64,000 nucleotides of DNA, from contig NZ_KV917368.1 of assembly GCF_002019605.1 (NCBI RefSeq), forward strand, positions 403,809 to 467,808, in the 5' to 3' direction. This DNA comes from Alkalihalobacterium alkalinitrilicum. GTDB lineage: Bacteria > Bacillota > Bacilli > Bacillales > Bacillaceae_F. The notes beneath the pieces are model-generated. The model was not told the origin of the DNA and ran no database searches. It was given only the letters and a program-made list of their open reading frames with translations. Made by a program: the position numbers and the translations under genes. Positions 36,145 to 43,364 of this stretch are shown piece by piece (position 1 is the first letter of the stretch; each line of letters begins with the position of its first letter).

Positions 36145-37223
36145 GTGAAATTCGTGAAATGCTCGTAGAGTCCGCTACAAAGATAATGAAAGACTTTTGT
36201 ACGAAAGAGTTAATTAATGAGGCGGAAAGTGGTGTATGGGCAGAAGATTTATGGAATATCGTGGAGGAGTCAGGTTTAACGACAATCGCTGTACCTGAGG
36301 AAGCTGGTGGAACAGGTGGTAGCTATGGTGATGCCTTAAGTTTGTTGCGAATAGCAGGGAAGTATTCCGCACCGATCCCTCTGGCAGAAACGTTATTGGC
36401 CAACTGGTTACTAGCAGAAGTAGGTTTACCTATTTCGAGTAAGCCACTGACTCTTTCTCCAGTTGATAATAATGTTGTAACATTTAATGAAACAGAAGGT
36501 GGATGGGGAGTATCAGGAATAGTAAAACAAGTTCCGTGGGCAAGTTTGGTTGAAGGAATTGTAGTTGTTGGTAAGTTTAAAGATCAATATATGATTGCAA
36601 AAATAGATCCCAATAACTGTTTAATATCTCAAGGTTCCAATTTAGCGGGGGAGCCACGAAACAACATTGAAATTCAAAATCAATTTGTTCCTTCTAACGG
36701 TGTTGCCTTTGGAACTGACGGCCTGGTAAGTCGTTTTGCACATCTCGGGATACTTGTGAAGTCGGTTTTAATGGCGGGAGCTCTTGAAAGAGTCTTAGAA
36801 TTAACAACAGCTTACACAAAAGAGCGTTCTCAATTTGGTCGCCCTATTCACCGTTTCCAGGCCATCCAACATCATTTAGCTAGCTTGTCAGGAGAAACTG
36901 CTGCTGCCAAAGTAGTTACTGACTATGGAATTGAAGCGATTGATATCAATCAATTTGAGACAGAAGCGATGATTGCAAAGATTCGTGTCGGCGAAGCTGC
37001 AAGTATTTCGGTTCCAATTGCTCATCAAGTACTTGGAGCGATTGGATTTACAGATGAGCATATACTCCAACATAGTACTCGTCGACTTTGGGCTTGGCGA
37101 GATGAAAATGGAACCGAAGTAGAATGGGCTGAAAAATTTGGGGAGCAAGTCATTAATGCTGGCCCAGAAGCTTTATGGCCATCTGTAACTGGAATAAATA
37201 AAAATCCGATTAGTTCTCACTAA
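36141..37223 (+). CDS. acyl-CoA dehydrogenase-type second subunit
   Basis: The protein has 360 residues. The N-terminal helical domain (GLTTIAVPEEAGGTGGSYGD) and C-terminal flavin domain (YTKERSQFGRPIHRFQAIQH) are present, with the closing AIGFTDEHILQHSTRR. The middle beta domain lacks the usual G-x-x-EP-x-x-GSD motif and is divergent. This pattern of one full and one reduced subunit is known for heterotetrameric acyl-CoA dehydrogenases such as those of bacterial steroid side-chain breakdown. Last gene of the main operon; a terminator follows. Confidence 0.88.
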   Translation: MSEIREMLVESATKIMKDFCTKELINEAESGVWAEDLWNIVEESGLTTIAVPEEAGGTGGSYGDALSLLRIAGKYSAPIPLAETLLANWLLAEVGLPISSKPLTLSPVDNNVVTFNETEGGWGVSGIVKQVPWASLVEGIVVVGKFKDQYMIAKIDPNNCLISQGSNLAGEPRNNIEIQNQFVPSNGVAFGTDGLVSRFAHLGILVKSVLMAGALERVLELTTAYTKERSQFGRPIHRFQAIQHHLASLSGETAAAKVVTDYGIEAIDINQFETEAMIAKIRVGEAASISVPIAHQVLGAIGFTDEHILQHSTRRLWAWRDENGTEVEWAEKFGEQVINAGPEALWPSVTGINKNPISSH

Positions 37224-37263
37224 TTAACATGTAATCATGTAAGAGAATTACCTTGTTTAAACA

Positions 37264-37297
37264 AAGAAGGTCACGTGTATATTGTGATCTTTTTTAT
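37264..37297 (+). terminator. Rho-independent terminator of the TAXI-TRAP operon
   Basis: AAGGTCAC and GTGATCTT arms are followed by TTTTTATTTT. Confidence 0.75.
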
Positions 37298-37346
37298 TTT
37301 CACTTCGTATCCTCTTAACAAAATTTCACATTAAAAGGAGTAAAAT

Positions 37347-37982
37347 ATGAGAGTAGCTTTAGTTCATGCGATGACAGGATCTGTACAACCGATTGAAGAA
37401 GCATTTAGGAAAGTTGCACCTAACATTACGCTTTTACATTTTATGGATACGGGTTTATTGGATATGTTAAAAAAACACGGTGAAATTACCCCAAATATTA
37501 TTAGGAGGTTTTCGCAATTATTAAGTTTAGCAATTGAAGCGGAGGTTGATGTTATACAATTAACTTGTTCAGCATTCAATGATTTAACTTCAATCCTACA
37601 ACCTCTATATAATAAGAAAATATTTCGATCTGATGAAGCAATGTTAGATGAGGCTCTTAATTATAACCTTATAGGGGTAATATCAACTGTTAATGCAACA
37701 CCAATTGCCTTGCGAAACTATTTATTTGAGAAAAAGTCTAATATTCAAGTGAATGCATTGGTGAATGAGAATGCCTTAGAATTGTTACAGAAAGGGAACA
37801 AAACAGGGCATGACCTAATAATAAAAGAAATGATTCGTGACCTAGAGAAAAAAGTCGAAGTAATAGTATTATCCCAGTATAGTATGGCCCATGTTGCTAA
37901 TCAAGTTAATGTATCAGTGCCTATCTTAACGGGCCCACTTTTAACTGCTAAAAGGTGCAATGAATATTTACAAAATACGTAG
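37347..37982 (+). CDS. Asp/Glu racemase-like protein
   Basis: The protein has 211 residues, with AAAAGGAGTAAAAT before the ATG. The fold blocks are ALVHAMTGSVQPIEEAF, then VIQLTCSAFNDLTS (first catalytic Cys position) and VIVLSQYSMAHVAN, where the second Cys of true racemases is replaced by Ser. Relatives include Asp/Glu and hydantoin racemases, maleate isomerase and decarboxylases that need only one Cys. It lies behind the TRAP operon's terminator but in the same direction, so it may belong to the same pathway. The reaction cannot be named. Confidence 0.75.
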   Translation: MRVALVHAMTGSVQPIEEAFRKVAPNITLLHFMDTGLLDMLKKHGEITPNIIRRFSQLLSLAIEAEVDVIQLTCSAFNDLTSILQPLYNKKIFRSDEAMLDEALNYNLIGVISTVNATPIALRNYLFEKKSNIQVNALVNENALELLQKGNKTGHDLIIKEMIRDLEKKVEVIVLSQYSMAHVANQVNVSVPILTGPLLTAKRCNEYLQNT

Positions 37983-38014
37983 GAGTATTTTATCCCGTTT
38001 AACTGAGGCTAAGA

Positions 38015-38059
38015 CTCCCACTTCAAGGCTTTGATACAACAATAAAGACTAAGTGGGAG
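38015..38059. repeat. hairpin element, related to 20495-20556
   Basis: CTCCCACTT and AAGTGGGAG arms enclose CAAGGCTTTG and an AT-rich loop. The right flank GATAAGCGCCAGTAA recalls the element at 20495. The gap 37983-38495 also has an imperfect stem near 38095-38129 and no gene. Confidence 0.5.
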
Positions 38060-38218
38060 ATAAGCGCCAGTAACAACTGGATTGGTTCAACTATGATTCA
38101 GTGGGTGATGAAGAAAACCCCTACTGAATGAAGTTTCACTTTATTTCATAAAATTTTAGAATTAGAAAGAAGTGAAAATGTTTTATAGTATATGTATTGA
38201 AAAATCATTTTTTAAGTC

Positions 38219-38252
38219 AACCCTCTTAGTGAATAACTAGAGGGTGTTTTGT
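38219..38252 (+). terminator. terminator-like hairpin in an intergenic gap
   Basis: ACCCTC and GAGGGT arms with a 14-base loop are followed by GTTTTG. No gene lies directly before it. Confidence 0.5.
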
Positions 38253-38495
38253 ATTTAATTTTGAAAATAACCACAGAATGAAGCCTTCTTAGTTAGTTTT
38301 GCTTTTACTACGGAAACATCCATTAAATGACATACATGGATGGAAGGATTTAGTAAAAAATAAAATAGTGCTTTAATTTCATATAGCTAAGATATTCTAC
38401 ATGATACACATATATTCTCCAACGATTTCTTTTTAGAAGGAATATATGAAAATAAATATTAAGAATAGCTATCTTGTTAAAAAGGGGAAGACTCA

Positions 38496-39788
38496 ATGGA
38501 TGTAAATTTTAAATATAAAACCTTTGGTCTCACGCTTCTCAATTGGATATTTTGGGGAGGGGTTATTGGCTTTGTGGTTGGCACAACAACAGCTTTCCTT
38601 TTAACGACAAACGAATTTCTTGGTAATACAAGGAAGGACAACGCTTGGCTTATATATCTCCTACCACTTGGTGGTTTGTTGATAGGCTATATTTATATGA
38701 AGCTGGGTAGTCACTCGGGAAATGACGCTGCTAAAGGGAATAATCTAGTGATCGAAGGAGTACACGGAATTGCTAGGGTTCTGCGCCGAATGGGTCCAAT
38801 TGTGTATTTAGGTACATTTATTACCGTGTTATTTGGAGGGTCGACAGGTAGAGAGGGTGCAGCCATCCAAATGGGCGGAAGTGTTGCGGAGTCAGTGAAT
38901 CAGTTTTTTAAAGTAAACGTTATAGACATTAAGATTGTACTGATGAGCGGAATAAGTGCTGGGTTCGGTGCAGCTTTTGGTACCCCAATCACAGGAGCTA
39001 TTTTCGGGATGGAAATGGTTGCTTTAGGGAAAATGAAATACGAAGCGTTTGTTGCTTGTCTTACAGCTAGTTTTGTCGGTCATTACATAACTGAGTACGC
39101 TTGGGGCGTTGAACACGAAACATTTATTATTCAAAGTGTACCTGAACATTCTGTGATGTCGTTTGCCAAAGTAATCTTTTTATCAATTATTTTCGGACTT
39201 GTTAGTGTGTTATATTGCCAAATGCGACATGGAATCCAGAGGGTTTCTGAAAAAATTTTTAATAAAAACCATATGAAAAGAGCCTTTGTTGGGGGAGTTA
39301 TTATTATCATATTAACGTTGATTGTCGGTTCACAAGACTTTAATGGCCGTGGATTAGATATGCTGGAACAATCTTTTAAAGAAGAAGTACCACCGTATGC
39401 TTTTGTTGCGAAATTGGTTTTTACCGCGGTTACATTGGGGACGGGTTTTGTTGGCGGAGAAGCGATCCCGCTATTTTTTATGGGAGCAACTTTAGGCAAT
39501 ACGTTGTACCCCTTTATGAATATGCCGATGTCGTTTCTTGCAGCTTTAGGAATGATTGCTGCCTTTTGTGGCGGCGCGAATGTTCCAATTGCTGCGTTTC
39601 TGTTAAGTGTTGAGATGTTTGATGGAAAAGGGATGGAATACTTTTTTGTTGCCTGTCTTACGAGTTATCTTATTTCGGGACACCATGGACTTTGGCCTTC
39701 TCAATCCATTTATGACCCGAAGAGCAGATTGTTTACGATACCTAACGGTGAAACGATTGGAAATATTGAAAAAAATAATAAAGACTAA
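38496..39788 (+). CDS. CLC-family antiporter, fluoride-type signature
   Basis: The protein has 430 residues and the CLC membrane fold of about 18 helices. Blocks: GNNLVIE at residues 81-87 in the place of the usual GSGIP, GGSTGREGAAIQMGG, SGISAGFGAAFGTPITGAIFG in pieces, and GTGFVGGEAIPLFFMGATLG. The GNN in the first anion-site loop is the mark of the CLC-F fluoride/proton exporters. A role in fluoride resistance is therefore more likely than chloride transport. No fluoride riboswitch core is visible upstream. It has AAAAGGGGAAG before the ATG and no operon partner. Confidence 0.82.
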   Translation: MDVNFKYKTFGLTLLNWIFWGGVIGFVVGTTTAFLLTTNEFLGNTRKDNAWLIYLLPLGGLLIGYIYMKLGSHSGNDAAKGNNLVIEGVHGIARVLRRMGPIVYLGTFITVLFGGSTGREGAAIQMGGSVAESVNQFFKVNVIDIKIVLMSGISAGFGAAFGTPITGAIFGMEMVALGKMKYEAFVACLTASFVGHYITEYAWGVEHETFIIQSVPEHSVMSFAKVIFLSIIFGLVSVLYCQMRHGIQRVSEKIFNKNHMKRAFVGGVIIIILTLIVGSQDFNGRGLDMLEQSFKEEVPPYAFVAKLVFTAVTLGTGFVGGEAIPLFFMGATLGNTLYPFMNMPMSFLAALGMIAAFCGGANVPIAAFLLSVEMFDGKGMEYFFVACLTSYLISGHHGLWPSQSIYDPKSRLFTIPNGETIGNIEKNNKD

Positions 39789-39948
39789 AGTTACTCTAAT
39801 TAATGCGACTAGTTGAATTAAATGATTTTTTAGAAAGATAAAAGGCAAGAAGCCCAAATTTGTAATGAAAGTTGTCAGGCTTGAAAATTGGGCGGTAATT
39901 TAGTGACTTTTTATGAGCGATCATCGTCTTATAAATGAGGTGATCAAA

Positions 39949-40443
39949 ATGAAAAACATCAAGAGTTTCATCGGTAAAGGGTTTGGGGTTTTGTTGGCAG
40001 TCAGTTTGTTGGTGTCTAGTCCTGTTTATGCTACAAGTGGAGAGAGTCATAGCGAGGTGACCTATGTGATAATAGAACGTGGTGACACACTATACAATAT
40101 TTCTCAAAGATACAATACGAGTGTTGAGAAGTTAAAATCTTTAAACAATCTATCCTCAAATACAATTTATATCGGACAAAAGCTCATAGTACCTGAAAAA
40201 GAAGCAGATTTATATAAAGTTATAGCGGGTTCTTTTAAGCAAAAAGAAAATGCCCAAAAAAGAGCAGATTATATCAAGAGTAAAGGGGTAGATGTGTTTA
40301 TAACAGAAAAGGTGATTGATAATGAGACGTATTACCGCGTTCAGGCAGGAGCTTTTCGTTATCATGTGAATGCCAAAATCATACTAGTAAAGGTTCAAAA
40401 AGCTGGGATATCAGACGCGTTCATTGATAAAAGCACACAGTAG
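39949..40443 (+). CDS. secreted LysM-SPOR cell wall-binding protein
   Basis: The ATG at 39949 with GAGGTGATCAAA is the start; the upstream frame adds residues that spoil the signal peptide. The 164-residue product has a signal peptide (GFGVLLAVSLLVSSPVYA), one LysM domain (about 38-85, VIIERGDTLYNISQRYNTSV and LSSNTIYIGQKLIVP) and a SPOR-type domain (about 90-160, KVIAGSFKQKENAQKRADYI and YRVQAGAF). LysM binds peptidoglycan glycan; SPOR binds denuded glycan at septa. There is no catalytic domain. Confidence 0.88.
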   Translation: MKNIKSFIGKGFGVLLAVSLLVSSPVYATSGESHSEVTYVIIERGDTLYNISQRYNTSVEKLKSLNNLSSNTIYIGQKLIVPEKEADLYKVIAGSFKQKENAQKRADYIKSKGVDVFITEKVIDNETYYRVQAGAFRYHVNAKIILVKVQKAGISDAFIDKSTQ

Positions 40444-40561
40444 ATCGATTATTTTTAATAAGCTAAATAGATGAACCACAGTCCGATTAAATTGAAGAAT
40501 CATCGTTTTTGTAACAAGATAAAAGAACTACGGTCCTATTAAAAATTGAAATCTTGTATAA

Positions 40562-40600
40562 CAATAAAAAGAGAGGGGAAACCGATGTGGTATTTCCCTC
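40562..40600 (-). terminator. terminator of the iron-reductase gene
   Basis: GAGGGAAA and TTTCCCCTC arms are followed on the minus strand by TCTTTTTATTG. It lies past the FhuF-like stop and may also serve the convergent LysM gene. Confidence 0.7.
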
Positions 40601-40640
40601 AAAATGGTGTGTTTTTTAATACTGTTTTCCTCAGTCTGAA

Positions 40641-41309
40641 CTACTCGCTTCTTTTATTAATTGGACAATACGGACATGCTGCCGTATTCGGTAATTCTTT
40701 ATACAAACAACAGGTTACCCTTTGATAGTTGTTGGCAGCTTCTCCGAAGGTGAGACCACTGGTAAATCTTCGGAACATTGAAGTTGGTATTTCAGGTTGC
40801 CATACATGGTCTTGTAACAATGTGTGAAGGTCAATCTTAGCTTGTTCGGTGTCGGTTTGAGAGTACATCCATAGAACGTAACCCCAAATATTTTCCCACA
40901 AAACTAGTTTTGAAATTCTGGCTTTTTTCGCAAATGCTTCAACGACAGTATGTCCATATCTTTTTATTATTCGATCCAGGTCCTCTTCTTGAGCATCTCT
41001 TATTAAATTCGCCTCGATTTGAAAGGAAATCGTCTGGTCCGAATGAATTAAATAAATCTTATTTAACGGGCCTTCCCACATCTTGTTGTGAGCTTTTAAA
41101 TTCAGCAATGCAGCGATGAAAAATCCATACCGACGCATGAAAACGGATGTCGCAACAGCTGGATTTGTGACCCCAGTCGAATTTTCTATGGATTTAACTA
41201 GTTCATGAAAATATTCATCCAAACATTCTTCAACAGTCATCCATCCAACTGCATGATCAACAAGGTGAACTTGAAAACGTTGAAGGGCTTCTATATTAAG
41301 ATTAAGCAT
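40641..41309 (-). CDS. FhuF-like ferric-siderophore reductase
   Basis: The ATG at 41309 overlaps the end of the ATPase gene by eight bases, so translation is probably coupled. The 222-residue product ends in RVTCCLYKELPNTAACPYCP, a C-C-x(10)-C-x(2)-C cluster that holds a [2Fe-2S] centre as in E. coli FhuF. The body (about 30-190) is the helical FhuF-type domain (MRRYGFFIAALLNLK, ISKLVLWENIWGYVLWMY). It would release iron from imported siderophore by reduction in the cytosol. Fur control is expected through the shared promoter. Confidence 0.85.
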   Translation of the reverse strand: MLNLNIEALQRFQVHLVDHAVGWMTVEECLDEYFHELVKSIENSTGVTNPAVATSVFMRRYGFFIAALLNLKAHNKMWEGPLNKIYLIHSDQTISFQIEANLIRDAQEEDLDRIIKRYGHTVVEAFAKKARISKLVLWENIWGYVLWMYSQTDTEQAKIDLHTLLQDHVWQPEIPTSMFRRFTSGLTFGEAANNYQRVTCCLYKELPNTAACPYCPINKRSE

Positions 41310-42129
41310 TTTTGGCTGTCTCACTGATATTGGGAAGTACACAACGACCGCGACCGAACGGGATGCAGTGAGGTGTCCCGAATATGGGGTCAGTGGCTAC
41401 TTGGCATTCCATTCCAAATACAGTACGTATTAATTCACATGTAATAATTTGTTCAGGATTTCCTTGATTGTATACAGCGCCATCTTTGATCGCAATAATA
41501 TTGTGAGCATAACGCGATGCTAAATTAATATCATGTAGTACCATTACGATCGTCCGATTATGTTTTTCATTTAATTCAAAAAGGAGATCTAATATTTCGA
41601 TTTGATGGGTCATATCTAAATAAGTGGTCGGTTCATCTAATAAAATAACTTCCGTATCTTGGGCAAGAGTCATTGCAATCCAAGCACGTTGTCTTTGGCC
41701 ACCTGAAAGCTCGTCTACAGGGCGGTCCTGCAAGTCAAAAACGCCTGTTGCCTTCAGCGCAGCTTCGACTTTCGCTGTATCGTCATCTGTCCAACGTTTT
41801 AACCACGATTTATGAGGGTAACGTCCTTGCTTTACAAGGTCATATACCGTCAATCCTTCTGGTGAAACAGGTGATTGAGGTAGTATCCCCATTTTTTTGG
41901 CCACATCACGTGAAGACATACGGTGTACATCTTTTCCATCTAATAAAACAGAACCATCAGTAGGTTTTAATAAACGTGCAATTGAACGAAGGAGTGTTGA
42001 TTTACCACAACCGTTACTTCCGACAAAAACAGAAATTTCCCCGTGTGGGATCGTCATGTTTAAGTTTTCAAATAATGTTCGATCGTGATAGCCAATGGAC
42101 AGTTTATTTGTCTGAATGGATGCCTTCAT
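41302..42129 (-). CDS. iron-siderophore ABC transporter ATPase (FecE/FhuC/YusV type)
   Basis: The ATG at 42129 has TTGGAGGAATTAGA before it; a longer frame reaches into the Fur-box region and is not used. The 275-residue protein has Walker A VGSNGCGKSTLLRS, Q loop LPQSPVSPEG, signature LSGGQRQRAWIAMTL, Walker B VILLDEPTTYLD and the switch His VLHDINLASRYA. It powers siderophore uptake together with the divergent binding protein and fused permease. Similar to the multi-transporter ATPase YusV of B. subtilis. Confidence 0.9.
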   Translation of the reverse strand: MKASIQTNKLSIGYHDRTLFENLNMTIPHGEISVFVGSNGCGKSTLLRSIARLLKPTDGSVLLDGKDVHRMSSRDVAKKMGILPQSPVSPEGLTVYDLVKQGRYPHKSWLKRWTDDDTAKVEAALKATGVFDLQDRPVDELSGGQRQRAWIAMTLAQDTEVILLDEPTTYLDMTHQIEILDLLFELNEKHNRTIVMVLHDINLASRYAHNIIAIKDGAVYNQGNPEQIITCELIRTVFGMECQVATDPIFGTPHCIPFGRGRCVLPNISETAKNA

Positions 42130-42224
42130 TCTAATTCCTCCAACCATATTATAAATAGTTTCTAAGTGAAATGATTTCTCATTAAACATATCATATCACA
42201 ATTTTATATCTAAGTGAGAATGAT

Positions 42225-42239
42225 TTTTATTATTGCTAA
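42225..42239. promoter_or_regulatory. Fur box, ATPase side
   Basis: TGAGAATGATTTTTA matches the 7-1-7 Fur consensus TGATAATGATTATCA at 12 of 15 positions, on the side of the divergent ATPase gene. Confidence 0.65.
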
Positions 42240-42291
42240 TTAAAATAGTTCTTTACTTTTTCGGTCATTGAATTTATGATAAGTTTTGTAC

Positions 42292-42306
42292 TGATAATGA
42301 TTATCA
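42292..42306. promoter_or_regulatory. perfect Fur box
   Basis: TGATAATGATTATCA is an exact 7-1-7 Fur box about 50 bases before the binding-protein start. Iron-loaded Fur would block transcription here. Confidence 0.9.
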
Positions 42307-42356
42307 TGTTCGATAATAAACTACTAGAATTTATACACAAATTTGGAGGTTTTAAA

Positions 42357-43364
42357 ATGAAACAGAAAATGATCATGGTATTAGCACTTTTTGTACTTGT
42401 ATTTGCATTAGCTGCTTGCGGATCGAATAATGAAGAAGCTACTGCAACTGGAAATGAAGGCAATGAAGGAAATGAAACATCTGAAAATACAGCTGTTATC
42501 ATTGAAGGTGTGAATGGAGAAGTAACTTTAGATGCTCCTGCTCAAAAAGTAGTGGCGCTTGAATGGACATATGCTGAGAACTTATTAGCTGTTGGTGTGC
42601 AACCAGCAGGTGTAGCTGATATCGAAATGTACGGTGACTATGTCAATATTGAACCTCAGTTTGATGATACTGTTGTTGATGTCGGAGGACGTCAAGAACC
42701 AAACTTAGAAGTTTTAGCATCTCTTGAACCAGACTTAATTATCGGTGTTAGCTTCCGTCATGATGCAATGCTCGCAGAATTAGAGTCTATTGCGCCAACG
42801 GTTATCTTCAATCCGTATCCAGAGGATGAGAGCATCAATCTTTATGAAGAAATGGAAACAACGTTTAATGAAATTGCAAAAGCGGTTGGCAAAGAAGCAG
42901 AAGCAGAGCAAGTATTGGCTAATTTAGATGTAAAATATGAAGAAGCACAAGCAAAAATCGATGCTGTTGATTTAGCAACTAAGGATGTAATTTTAACGCT
43001 AGCGTATTCAGGAGCTCAAGCACCAGAAATTCGTGTATTTACACCGAATTCAATGGCTTCGATTATCATCGAGAAAATGGGCTTAAATAATGTACACGTA
43101 CCAGATCAATTTGAAATCTTTGGTTCAAGTACATTTAATGTTGAGGGACTAGTAAAATATGAAGACGCAAATTACCTATTTACAGTGCCAGATGCAGATA
43201 ATATTTATGAAAATCAATTAAAAGGCAATAAAGTGTGGGAAAACTTAACATTTGTAAAAGAAGACCGTCTATATGACTTAGGAGAAGATACGTGGTTATA
43301 CGGCGGGCCATTGTCAGCAGGAACATTACTTGATCAAATCACGAATACAATGGTGAATAAGTAA
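42357..43364 (+). CDS. iron-siderophore binding lipoprotein
   Basis: The ATG at 42357 has TTTGGAGGTTTTAAA before it. The 335-residue product has a signal peptide with lipobox LAAC (Cys at about 20), an acidic Asn/Glu-rich linker, and two FeuA/FhuD-like lobes: AQKVVALEWTYAENLLAVGV, VGGRQEPNLEVLASLEPDLI, and WLYGGPLSAGTLLDQIT at the end. It traps a ferric siderophore outside the membrane. The permease gene starts at the last base of its stop codon (TAATG). Confidence 0.9.
   Translation: MKQKMIMVLALFVLVFALAACGSNNEEATATGNEGNEGNETSENTAVIIEGVNGEVTLDAPAQKVVALEWTYAENLLAVGVQPAGVADIEMYGDYVNIEPQFDDTVVDVGGRQEPNLEVLASLEPDLIIGVSFRHDAMLAELESIAPTVIFNPYPEDESINLYEEMETTFNEIAKAVGKEAEAEQVLANLDVKYEEAQAKIDAVDLATKDVILTLAYSGAQAPEIRVFTPNSMASIIIEKMGLNNVHVPDQFEIFGSSTFNVEGLVKYEDANYLFTVPDADNIYENQLKGNKVWENLTFVKEDRLYDLGEDTWLYGGPLSAGTLLDQITNTMVNK

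Noticed and set aside
38253-38495. Fluoride riboswitch before the CLC gene
   Set aside because: I could not find the conserved core of that riboswitch; only an imperfect stem is present.
39840-39900. c-di-AMP riboswitch before the LysM-SPOR gene
   Set aside because: GCCCAAATTT and AAAATTGGGC can form a stem, but none of the riboswitch's conserved core could be recognised.
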